64,000 nt of DNA, from NCBI RefSeq assembly GCF_003001955.1, contig NZ_PVNH01000005.1:310001-374000 (forward strand). The letters are read 5' to 3'. The translations under genes were made by a program, and so were the position numbers. Under the pieces are notes generated by a model. It saw nothing but the letters and a program-made list of their open reading frames with translations, was not told the DNA's origin and made no database searches. This document shows, in pieces, positions 31,427 through 39,534 of the stretch (position 1 is the stretch's first letter; each line of letters starts with the position of its first letter). This DNA comes from Prauserella shujinwangii. GTDB lineage: Bacteria > Actinomycetota > Actinomycetes > Mycobacteriales > Pseudonocardiaceae.

Positions 31427-32907
31427 GCACGGAGCAGACGCGCGGCGCGTTCGCGCGGATGTTCGGCCCGGTCCGGCTCGACCAGCCGACCGGCACCTCG
31501 CTCGCCAGGGGCGGGGCCCTGAGCACCGTGGGTCTGCTGGCCCAGGGCGTGCTCCGCTTCCTCACCGCCTTTCTCGTCGGCCACCTCGCGGGCCAGTCGC
31601 AGCTCGGCATCGTCGCCTCGGCGATCGCCACGGCCACGACCCTCTCCCTGCTGTGGCCGACGACCACGGGCAGCGCGGCGTCGAAGTTCCTGGCCAGGGC
31701 CAGGGGCGCCGGGAATGCCGACGACATCAGGGCCACGGCGGCGCACCTCCGCTCGCGCATGCTGCAGAGCGGACTCGTTCTCGGCCTGGTCAGCGTGCCG
31801 GTCTGGATCCTCATCGACGAGGGCTCCTGGCAGGGCGCGCTGAGCGTGGCGGCGCTGACCCTCGCCTACTCCGGCTACTCGTTCACGCGGGGTGTCCAGT
31901 TCGGCGCGGGGCAGGTGCCCAGGGCCATCGCCTGGGACCTCGTCACGGTGGCGCTCGGGTTGGCCGGGCTCGCCGCGGCCCTGGTGGTGGGCGTGCGTGG
32001 TCCGGCGCTGGTGCTGCCGCTGGTGGTCACGTACGGCCTCTACGCGGTCGCCGGGTGGCCGTACGGCGGGTCCGGCAAGCCGGATCGTGAGCGACGGCGC
32101 GAGCTCGACGGGTTCGTCGCGCTCGGCGCGGCGGGCACCCTCGCGAGCACCGGCTTCCTGCAGCTGTCCCAGATCTCCGCCAAGCTGACCGCGGGCAACG
32201 CGGCCGCCGGGCAGTACGCGGCGGCGCTGAACCTGGCCACCCCCGCCTCGATGCTCGCGGCCTCGTTGAGCCTGGTGCTCCTGCCTTCGCTGAGCGAGGC
32301 GTGGGGCCGATCGGACCACGAGGGCTTCCGCGCGCAGACCGACCGGGCCACCCGGGCGCTCGCCGTGGTGATGGTCGCCATCTTCGGGTCGATCATCGTG
32401 TGCAGCAGGTTGCTCGTGGACATCGTCTGGGGTGACGGCTACCCGACGACCCGCGACGTGCTGCCCGTCCTGGTGCTCGCGGTGCTCGCGACGAACCTCG
32501 GGATCGGCAGTGTCAACGCCCTGACCACGAGGTCGCAGCGGGGCATGCTGGTGACGACGGGAGCCAGCCTGCTCGGGATGGCCGTCGGTGGTGCGTTCTG
32601 GCTCACCGTCGCGCCCGGCCTCGGCATCACGGGCGTCGCGGTCGGCTACCTGTGCGGCACGGTGGTGATCGCCGCCATACCCGTCACCGTGGTGTGGCGG
32701 GTGGACGGCCATCGCTGGGCGGCGCTGTTCGCGAAGGTCGCCGTGGGACTCGCCGTGGTCGGCGGGATCGTCGTCGCCCAGCGTCTGGCGGAGCTGCCGG
32801 TCCTGCTGGATCCCGCGCTCGCGCTGGCGTTCCTCGTCGGGTGGTGGCTGCTGAACCGGGCGGAGTTCGCGCGACTGCCGATTCCGCGTCCGCGGCGGCG
32901 GCGCTGA
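31423..32907 (+). CDS. wzx: Wzx-like polysaccharide flippase (MOP superfamily)
   Basis: Encodes 494 residues from GTG 31423, overlapping the previous stop. There are about 12 hydrophobic helices, for example LSTVGLLAQGVLRFLTAFLV, ALTLAYSGYSFTRGVQFGAG and LLGMAVGGAFWLTVAPGLGI, with a basic C-terminal tail. Family members translocate lipid-linked oligosaccharides across the cytoplasmic membrane. Neighbouring nucleotide-sugar and glycosyltransferase genes fit that function. Repeat-unit polymerase (Wzy) is not clearly seen. Confidence 0.85.
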   Translation: MSTEQTRGAFARMFGPVRLDQPTGTSLARGGALSTVGLLAQGVLRFLTAFLVGHLAGQSQLGIVASAIATATTLSLLWPTTTGSAASKFLARARGAGNADDIRATAAHLRSRMLQSGLVLGLVSVPVWILIDEGSWQGALSVAALTLAYSGYSFTRGVQFGAGQVPRAIAWDLVTVALGLAGLAAALVVGVRGPALVLPLVVTYGLYAVAGWPYGGSGKPDRERRRELDGFVALGAAGTLASTGFLQLSQISAKLTAGNAAAGQYAAALNLATPASMLAASLSLVLLPSLSEAWGRSDHEGFRAQTDRATRALAVVMVAIFGSIIVCSRLLVDIVWGDGYPTTRDVLPVLVLAVLATNLGIGSVNALTTRSQRGMLVTTGASLLGMAVGGAFWLTVAPGLGITGVAVGYLCGTVVIAAIPVTVVWRVDGHRWAALFAKVAVGLAVVGGIVVAQRLAELPVLLDPALALAFLVGWWLLNRAEFARLPIPRPRRRR

Positions 32908-33065
32908 GTCGAGCAACCCGCGCAGAGGCGACCCGGACAGGGGAATAGGGTTGAGCCGACATTTCCCCGAACACATCGAGGACATCTCGTGAGCGAGCTT
33001 GCGAGCGGACCATCGGACACCGCGGCGTCGCGAACGTGTCCGGCGAGCGCCAGCGAGGAGGGCGC

Positions 33066-34157
33066 GTGAGCAAGGAGTTCATCCCGGCCGCCAGACCGAT
33101 CGTCGGTGAGGCCGAACGTGCCGCGGTCGACGCGGTCCTCCGCTCCGGAATGCTGGCCCAGGGCGCCGAGGTGGCCGCCTTCGAGCAGGAGTTCAGCCGG
33201 GAGCTGCTCGACGGCAGGGCGACCGTGGCCGTCAACTCCGGCACGGCCGGCCTGCACCTCGGCCTTCTCGCCGCAGGCGTGGGACCTGGCGACGAGGTGA
33301 TCGTGCCGTCGTTCACCTTCGCCGCCACGGCCAACGCGGTGGCGCTCACGGGAGCCACCCCGGTCTTCGCCGACATCGAGCTCACGCACTTCTGCCTCGA
33401 CCCCGCGCACGTCGCCGAGCTGGTCACCGAGCGGACCAAGGGCATCATGCCGGTGCACCTCTACGGGCACCCGGCGAACATGCCCGCCTTCACCGAACTC
33501 GCCGAGCAGCGCGGGCTGGCACTGTACGAGGACGCCGCCCAGGCGCACGGTGCGAGCCTGCACGGCAGGCGGGTGGGCACGTTCGGCACGTTCGCGATGT
33601 TCAGCCTGTATCCCACCAAGAACATGACATCCGGCGAGGGCGGGATGGTCTCGACCTCCGACGCCGGGGTGGAGAGAACCCTGCGGCTGCTCCGCAACCA
33701 GGGCATGGAGCGCCAGTACGAGAACGAGCTCGTCGGCTTCAACGCGCGGATGACCAACCTGCACGCCGCCATCGGCCGGGTCCAGCTGACCAAGCTCGCC
33801 GAGTGGACCAGGACGCGGCAGGCGAACGCCCGGTTCTTCGACGAGCACCTGGCGGGGGTCGGGGTCCCCGCGGTGGCCGAGGGCGCCGAGCACGTCTACC
33901 ACCAGTACACGATCACGGTGCCCGAGGATCGGGACGGCTTCGTCACCGCGCTGAAGGAGGAGCACCAGGTCGGCTGCGGGGTGTACTACCCGATCCCGAA
34001 CCACCGGCTGCCGTCCTTCGCCCGGGACGTGGACCTGCCGAACACCGAGGCCGCCGCCCGCTCGGTGGTGTCGCTGCCGGTGCATCCGTCGCTGGACGAC
34101 GAGGACAGGGACCGGATCGTGACCGCGGTGAACACAGTGGCGAAGGCGGGTGCGTGA
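33066..34157 (+). CDS. wbpE: DegT/DnrJ/EryC1 aminotransferase (WbpE-like)
   Basis: Encodes 363 residues from GTG 33066, chosen because FIPAARPIVGEAERAAVDAV follows at once as in the family. The PLP lysine is K185 in LYPTKNMTSGEGG, preceded by the cofactor-binding aspartate of LYEDAAQAHGA. WbpE transfers an amino group from glutamate to the 3-keto sugar made by WbpB. It is coupled by GTGA overlap to the WbpB-like gene (34154-34157), matching consecutive steps of the pathway. Confidence 0.88.
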   Translation: MSKEFIPAARPIVGEAERAAVDAVLRSGMLAQGAEVAAFEQEFSRELLDGRATVAVNSGTAGLHLGLLAAGVGPGDEVIVPSFTFAATANAVALTGATPVFADIELTHFCLDPAHVAELVTERTKGIMPVHLYGHPANMPAFTELAEQRGLALYEDAAQAHGASLHGRRVGTFGTFAMFSLYPTKNMTSGEGGMVSTSDAGVERTLRLLRNQGMERQYENELVGFNARMTNLHAAIGRVQLTKLAEWTRTRQANARFFDEHLAGVGVPAVAEGAEHVYHQYTITVPEDRDGFVTALKEEHQVGCGVYYPIPNHRLPSFARDVDLPNTEAAARSVVSLPVHPSLDDEDRDRIVTAVNTVAKAGA

Positions 34158-35140
34158 ACGTGGGGGATCTGCGGGTCGGCCTGATCGGGCTGGGGATGAT
34201 GGGGCGCCACCACGCGCGCGTGGTCCGCGAGGTCGACGGACTGGAGCTGGTGGCGGTGGCCGACGCGACGGGTGACCCGCACGGCGTCGCCGGTGACCTG
34301 CCGTTGTTCGGCAGCGTGGCCGAGCTGATCGACGCGGGCATCGACGCGGCCGTGTGCGCGGTGCCCACCGGCATGCACGAGGAAGTGGGGCTCGCGCTCG
34401 CCGAAGCCGGCGTGCACACCCTGATCGAGAAGCCCATCGCGCACAGCGTCGAGGCGGGCAACCGGCTGGTGGAGGCCTTCGCCGCGGGTGGGGTGATCGG
34501 CGCCGTCGGCCACATCGAGCGGTACAACCCGGCGCTGCAGTCGCTGCGCGACCGGATGGCCGCGGGTGAGCTCGGCGAGATCTACCAGATCGCCACCCGC
34601 AGGCAGGGTCCGTTCCCGGCACGCATCGCGGACGTCGGCGTGGTCAAGGATCTGGCCACCCACGACATCGACCTCACCGCCTGGCTGGCGCAGTCCGAGT
34701 ACGTCAGCGTGACCGCGCAGGTCACCACCCGGTCCGGTAGGCCGCACGAGGACATGGTGGCGGCCACCGGCAGGCTTGCGAACGGGATCATCACGAACCA
34801 TCTCGTGAACTGGCTGTCCCCGATGAAGGAGCGGGTCACCGTGGTGACCGGCGAGCGGGGCGCCTTCGTCGCCGACACCCTGACCGCCGACCTCACCTTC
34901 TACGCCAACGGCGTGGTGAACACGGAGTGGGAGTCGGTCGCGAACTTCCGCGGGGTCGCCGAAGGGGACGTCACGCGGTTCGCGATCACGAAGCGGGAAC
35001 CTCTGCGGGTGGAGCACGAGAAGTTCCGCGACGCGGTGCTGGGCGTCGACAAGGACATCGTGACGCTGGAGGAGGGTTTGCGCACGCTCCGCACCGCGGA
35101 GCACTTCCTCTCCTCGGCGGCTCCGGGGGAGAACGGATGA
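34154..35140 (+). CDS. wbpB: Gfo/Idh/MocA oxidoreductase (WbpB-like)
   Basis: Encodes 328 residues from GTG 34154. The NAD-binding motif LIGLGMMGRHHARVVREVDG, the signature LIEKPIAHS and the substrate-side VVKDLATHDIDLTAWL place it in the Gfo/Idh/MocA family. WbpB oxidises C3 of UDP-GlcNAcA to the 3-keto sugar. ATGA overlap at 35137-35140 joins it to the following glycosyltransferase. Specific assignment rests on the company of WbpA-, WbpD-, WbpE- and WbpI-like genes. Confidence 0.85.
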   Translation: MNVGDLRVGLIGLGMMGRHHARVVREVDGLELVAVADATGDPHGVAGDLPLFGSVAELIDAGIDAAVCAVPTGMHEEVGLALAEAGVHTLIEKPIAHSVEAGNRLVEAFAAGGVIGAVGHIERYNPALQSLRDRMAAGELGEIYQIATRRQGPFPARIADVGVVKDLATHDIDLTAWLAQSEYVSVTAQVTTRSGRPHEDMVAATGRLANGIITNHLVNWLSPMKERVTVVTGERGAFVADTLTADLTFYANGVVNTEWESVANFRGVAEGDVTRFAITKREPLRVEHEKFRDAVLGVDKDIVTLEEGLRTLRTAEHFLSSAAPGENG

Positions 35141-36279
35141 GGATCCTGATCGCGACCAGGCTGTTCGCGCCCGAAGTGGCGGCCGCGGCCTTTCGGCTGA
35201 AGGCGCTCGCCGATGGCCTCGTCGCGGAGGGACACCAGGTCACGGTGCTGACCACGAAGCCGCCCGCGACCGCGGGTAGCCAGGAGTTCCCCGACTACCG
35301 CGTCTCCCGGTGGCCCGTGCTGCGGGACGCGGGCGGCAATGTCCGTGGCTACGTGCAGTACGCCAGTTTCGACGGGCCGCTGCTGTTCCGGATGTTGGCG
35401 CGTTCCGCCGACGTGGTCATCTGTGAGCCTCCGCCGACCACCGGGGTGGTGACCGCCGTGGTGTGCGCACTGCGGCGCACGCCGTTCTACTACTACGCCG
35501 CGGACATCTGGTCCGACGCGCTCGCCGCCATCGACGCACCCGGGTTCGTCACCCGGCTGATGCGCGGACTGGAGCGGTTCGCGTTGCGGCGGGCGCGAGG
35601 TGTCGTCGCCGTCTCCGACGGTGTCGCCGGGCGCGTCCGTGAGCTCGGGGTACCCGACCACAAGGTCGTTGTCGTGCCGAACGGCGTGGACACCACGGTC
35701 TTCCACACCGCGCTGGATGTCCCGGAGCCCGAGGCGCCCTACTTCGTCTACACCGGCACGATGTCCGAGTGGCAGGGCGCCGATGTCTTCGTACGCGCCT
35801 TGCCCGCGGTACTGGAGCGGAATCCGAAGGTACGGCTGAAGTTCTTCGGCCAGGGTTCGGCGGAGCCACGGTTGCGCGAGCTCGCCGCCGAGCTCGCACC
35901 GGACAATGTGGACTTCGGTGGGGTGGTGCCGCCCGGAGAGGCGGCGCGCTGGATCAGGGGGGCCACCGGCGCGCTGGTGAGTATCGTGCCAGGACAGGGT
36001 TACGACTTCGCCAAGCCGACGAAGATCTACGCGGCCGCCGCGTGCGGCACACCCGTTCTCTTCGCCGGGACGGGAGCCAGCGAGGAACTGGTCCGGGACA
36101 ACGAACTCGGTGTCGTGGCGGACTACACCCCGCAGGCCGTGGCGGACCGCATGATCGCGCTGCTCGACGACCACCGGCGCGACCCTGAGCACCTCGCGGG
36201 CTGGGTGCGGGACAACGCGTCGCTCACGAACACGGGACGGCTGGCCGCGCGGTGGATCACCGAGGACCTGCGGGGCTGA
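35137..36279 (+). CDS. Glycosyltransferase family 4 (WbuB-like)
   Basis: Encodes 380 residues. The N-terminus MRILIATRLFAPEVAAAAFR, central YYYAADIWSDALAAIDAPGF, nucleotide-side VPNGVDTTVFHTALDVPEPE and C-terminal YDFAKPTKIYAAAACGTPVL are typical of GT4 enzymes that add N-acetylated amino sugars in surface glycans. It is the last gene of the four-gene overlapping run and converges on the epimerase gene, sharing a hairpin with it. Confidence 0.87.
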   Translation: MRILIATRLFAPEVAAAAFRLKALADGLVAEGHQVTVLTTKPPATAGSQEFPDYRVSRWPVLRDAGGNVRGYVQYASFDGPLLFRMLARSADVVICEPPPTTGVVTAVVCALRRTPFYYYAADIWSDALAAIDAPGFVTRLMRGLERFALRRARGVVAVSDGVAGRVRELGVPDHKVVVVPNGVDTTVFHTALDVPEPEAPYFVYTGTMSEWQGADVFVRALPAVLERNPKVRLKFFGQGSAEPRLRELAAELAPDNVDFGGVVPPGEAARWIRGATGALVSIVPGQGYDFAKPTKIYAAAACGTPVLFAGTGASEELVRDNELGVVADYTPQAVADRMIALLDDHRRDPEHLAGWVRDNASLTNTGRLAARWITEDLRG

Positions 36280-36297
36280 CCGCCGCCGGTCAGCCCC
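36272..36297. terminator. Bidirectional hairpin containing both stop codons
   Basis: GGGGCTGACCG (36272-36282) and CGGTCAGCCCC (36287-36297) are a perfect 11-bp inverted repeat with a 4-nt loop. The left arm contains the TGA of the glycosyltransferase gene (36277-36279), and the right arm contains the reverse-strand TGA of the epimerase gene (36290-36292). Transcription from both sides should stop here. Confidence 0.8.
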
Positions 36298-37348
36298 GGT
36301 CCAGCAGGGCTCGCACGGCGGTCTCCGCGGCACGTCCGGTTCCGTAAGGCGCGGCGTCGGTTTCGGCGGGACGCGGCCGCTCCACCGTGGCGGGCAGTGT
36401 GGAGAAGTCCTTGTTCACCAGCACGTTCCAGCCGAGGTCGACGGTCTCGACCCACTCGGTCTCCGGCCGCAGCGTGGTGCACGGGACGCGTAGCAGGAAC
36501 GCTTCCTTCTGCAGCCCGCCGGAGTCGGTGATGACGCCCGCGCTGTGCACCACCGCGTTGACGAGCTGCGGATACCCGACCGGCTCCGAGACGCTGATCG
36601 AGCCGGTGTTCAGCTCGATGCCGTGCCGCTCGGCGAGCGCGCGCAGGCGGGGGTGGGCCAGCAGCACGACCGGCTTGCCGACCTTCGCGATGCCGTCGAC
36701 GATCGCCCGCAGCCGTTCCGGGTCGTCGGTGTTGTCCGGGCGGTGCAGCGTCGCCACGTAGTACCCGCCCGGTTCCACCGCGGCGTCCAGCCGCAGTGGA
36801 GAACCGGCGACCTGGTCGCGCACCTGGTAGAGCACGTCGGTCATCACGTCGCCCACGAGCACGCTGCGCTCGGCGAGCCCTTCGGCGGCGAGGTGGTCCA
36901 TCGCCACCCGCGTCGGGGCGAGCAGCAGGTCGGCGGCATGGTCGGTGAGCACCCGGTTGTGTTCCTCGGGCATGCGCCGGTTGAACGAGCGCAGCCCGGC
37001 CTCCAGATGCGCGATCGGCACGTGCAGCTTCACCGCGGCGACCGCGGCCGCGAGCGTGGAGTTGGTGTCGCCGTACACGAGCACCCAGTCGGGCGCGGTG
37101 TCCTCGATGATCTTCTCCAGCCCGGCCAGCATCGCGCCGGTCTGCTCACCGTGCTTGCCCGAGCCGACGCCGAGGTTGAAGTCCGGATGCGGAATCCCGA
37201 GGTCGGTGAAGAACGCGTCGCTCATGTTGTGGTCGTAGTGCTGACCGGTGTGCGCGATCAGGTGCTCGGTGTCCGCCGGCATCGCCCGTGCGATGGGGGC
37301 GAGCTTGACGAACTGTGGCCGTGCGCCCACGACGCTCAGGATTCGCAT
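36290..37348 (-). CDS. wbpI: UDP-HexNAc C2-epimerase (WbpI/WecB-like)
   Basis: Encodes 352 residues from ATG 37348. It starts MRILSVVGARPQFVKLAPIA and has the epimerase signatures GQHYDHNMSDAFF, VYGDTNSTLAAAVAA, HLEAGLRSFNRRMPEEHNR and ITDSGGLQKEAFLLRVP. It inverts C2 of a UDP-N-acetyl sugar. Within this cluster the WbpI reaction (UDP-GlcNAc3NAcA to UDP-ManNAc3NAcA) is most likely; plain UDP-GlcNAc 2-epimerase (WecB) is the alternative. It lies 10 bp before the large membrane protein gene, probably downstream in the same transcript. Confidence 0.9.
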   Translation of the reverse strand: MRILSVVGARPQFVKLAPIARAMPADTEHLIAHTGQHYDHNMSDAFFTDLGIPHPDFNLGVGSGKHGEQTGAMLAGLEKIIEDTAPDWVLVYGDTNSTLAAAVAAVKLHVPIAHLEAGLRSFNRRMPEEHNRVLTDHAADLLLAPTRVAMDHLAAEGLAERSVLVGDVMTDVLYQVRDQVAGSPLRLDAAVEPGGYYVATLHRPDNTDDPERLRAIVDGIAKVGKPVVLLAHPRLRALAERHGIELNTGSISVSEPVGYPQLVNAVVHSAGVITDSGGLQKEAFLLRVPCTTLRPETEWVETVDLGWNVLVNKDFSTLPATVERPRPAETDAAPYGTGRAAETAVRALLDRG

Positions 37349-37358
37349 GGCGGGGAGT

Positions 37359-39353
37359 CTATCGACGCGGTCCGCAGCCGGTGACCCGGTAGAGGGTGGC
37401 CGAACCCTCGTGGTCGATCTCGGTGAGCCCCGAGTTGTCCGAAAGCCACATGAGCCCGGGGTAGTGCCTGTTCTTGTCATGCACCTGCGGGCCGTCGAAG
37501 TCGAGCACGTAGTACGCGCGCATGTCGCGGACGAGCGCGCAGATCTCCGGGTTGTCGTCGATCCGGTGCAGCTTGTTCATCAGTTTCAGCACGTCCGGTG
37601 GGATCGTGCCGCCGACGTGCGGCGTCAGCGTTCGCCTGCCGCTGTAGGCGTAGGCGAGCGACGTGCCGGTCCACGGGTTGCCGATGATCCTCGCGTTGCG
37701 GGGCACCGAGTCGTCCAGGCGCCGTAGCAGCGCGCGTTCGTCGGGGGAGAGCACCTGCGACTCGGGCGTCATCGCGTACTTGAGGCTGCCCTGCCCGATG
37801 GCGGAGTTGACCGAGCTGAACTGCCCGGCGACCCCGAGCGCGATGGCCGCCACGAAGGCGACGGCGGCGACGGCGGGTGTCGCGACCGGTCCTGGCCGCA
37901 ACCAGCCCAGTGCGCGGTACCGGGTGCTGAGGCCGCTCTGCACCCGCCCGAACCACCAGACCGCGGCGATGGTGCAGACCACGACGATGATCACGGGCAG
38001 CTGCCCGGCCAGCCGGAACGAGTCGTTGTACCAGACGCCGGTGATGAAGTCGCGGATCGGACCGTCCGGTGCCGAGGAGGAGATCACGAACAGCGCCGCG
38101 GCGATGAGGTAGACGCCCACGACCCACACGTTGAGCCTGCGCTGCACCACCAGTGCGACGGCGACCAGCGTCAGCACCAGCACCACCCACGACGGTCCTT
38201 CCCGCATCAGCCCCGCGGAGAGCACCTGCCCGATCGCCTGCGACATGCTCTGGATCGGCAGCCAGGTGGACGCCTCCTCGCTCGGGCGCACGCGGATCCA
38301 CAGCACCGCGACGAGGGCGAGGTACCCGGCGAACAGCAGCGCGAGCACGCTGAACCGGGCGACCCCGGCCCAGCCACGGGTGAGCGCGCGGCGGTACCGC
38401 ACGAGCGCCGTCGCGAGGATCGGCAGCACGAAGACCAGCAGCACCTGGAACGTGCTCGGATGCGCCAGCGCGATCCCGCCGACGGTGGCCACGAGGAGCA
38501 GCGCGGAGACCCACCGCGGTGTGTGCTCCCTCCCGCCGACGCCGATCGTCATCGCCAGCAGCGCCAGTGCGGCGGGCAGCAGCGCCAGCGAGAGGAACAT
38601 CGGGTAGAGGACCCCGAAGTCGACCATCAGGTACGGGAACGAGCCGAACACGGCCGACAGCGCACCGGCGAACAGCACCGGCACCGGCCGGTTTCCGGTC
38701 ACGCGGGTGGTCAGGAAGATGGCGGAGACCGGCCACACGAGCGCGCCGACGACGAGCGTCACCGCGTTGACGGCGGCCGGGATCGACACCCCGGACAGGG
38801 ACACGACCAGGCTCACCAGGTCGTGCCAGGCCGCGGGGTAGGGCGAGGGGTCGGCGCCGTTCGAGTACATCCCGCCGAGCTGGAGCGACGAGGCCGTGCC
38901 GGTGTCGAGGATGTAGCGGATGGCGTTGAGGTGGAAGATGTTGTCCCACGTCTGCGAGATGTCCAGCGGGCGGCCGATCATGGCGATCAGCCCTCGCATG
39001 AGCAGGACGGCGGGGATGACGAGTGCGCCGAGGTGGACCAGCAGCGTCCATCTGGATCTCAGCCGTCTCCGCGGGCGGTCACGCAGGCCGAGGATGCCCG
39101 GCGCGACCACGCGCAGCACCAGCCCGAGCGCCGCCAGCACCGCGGCGGCGCCGAGTACGGGCCACACACCCCACGGCAGTCCCACGAGGGGCGCCAGCAC
39201 GGCCACCGAGCCGATCAGTGCCACCGACACCGGAGCGGCCGTACCCGCGGCGACCAGCCCGGCGACTCCCCAGCTCCGCACGACCACGTATCCGGGTAGG
39301 AACGTGATGGCGGCGGTCCACAGGAGGGCAGGCGTCAGCTGCCACCAAGTCAT
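37359..39353 (-). CDS. Large polytopic membrane protein, DUF6541-like (GT-C fold candidate)
   Basis: Encodes 664 residues with roughly 13 membrane helices in the first 520 and an extracytoplasmic tail (PRNARIIGNPWTGTSLAYAY, HVGGTIPPDVLKLMNKLHR). An acidic luminal loop early in the protein (GRPLDISQTWDNIFHLNAIR) could supply the metal or donor site of a GT-C glycosyltransferase using a polyprenyl-phosphate sugar. The family is associated with actinomycete cell-envelope glycans. It might also act as a polymerase or ligase for this cluster's glycan. Confidence 0.7.
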   Translation of the reverse strand: MTWWQLTPALLWTAAITFLPGYVVVRSWGVAGLVAAGTAAPVSVALIGSVAVLAPLVGLPWGVWPVLGAAAVLAALGLVLRVVAPGILGLRDRPRRRLRSRWTLLVHLGALVIPAVLLMRGLIAMIGRPLDISQTWDNIFHLNAIRYILDTGTASSLQLGGMYSNGADPSPYPAAWHDLVSLVVSLSGVSIPAAVNAVTLVVGALVWPVSAIFLTTRVTGNRPVPVLFAGALSAVFGSFPYLMVDFGVLYPMFLSLALLPAALALLAMTIGVGGREHTPRWVSALLLVATVGGIALAHPSTFQVLLVFVLPILATALVRYRRALTRGWAGVARFSVLALLFAGYLALVAVLWIRVRPSEEASTWLPIQSMSQAIGQVLSAGLMREGPSWVVLVLTLVAVALVVQRRLNVWVVGVYLIAAALFVISSSAPDGPIRDFITGVWYNDSFRLAGQLPVIIVVVCTIAAVWWFGRVQSGLSTRYRALGWLRPGPVATPAVAAVAFVAAIALGVAGQFSSVNSAIGQGSLKYAMTPESQVLSPDERALLRRLDDSVPRNARIIGNPWTGTSLAYAYSGRRTLTPHVGGTIPPDVLKLMNKLHRIDDNPEICALVRDMRAYYVLDFDGPQVHDKNRHYPGLMWLSDNSGLTEIDHEGSATLYRVTGCGPRR

Positions 39354-39534
39354 ATGTGCTCCTCGGCCCTACGCGGCATTCTTCGGCGCGTCCCCGTCCG
39401 CACCGGCGACAGGCGGCTCCGGTGCTGGTCAACGCACTGCAGAGGAGCCGACCGCAGAGTAGCAAACGGGTGACAGCGGGCAGCCGGTAGCACGGAACAT
39501 CGACGCTCGGTGAGCCTCCGGAGCACCGCCGACC

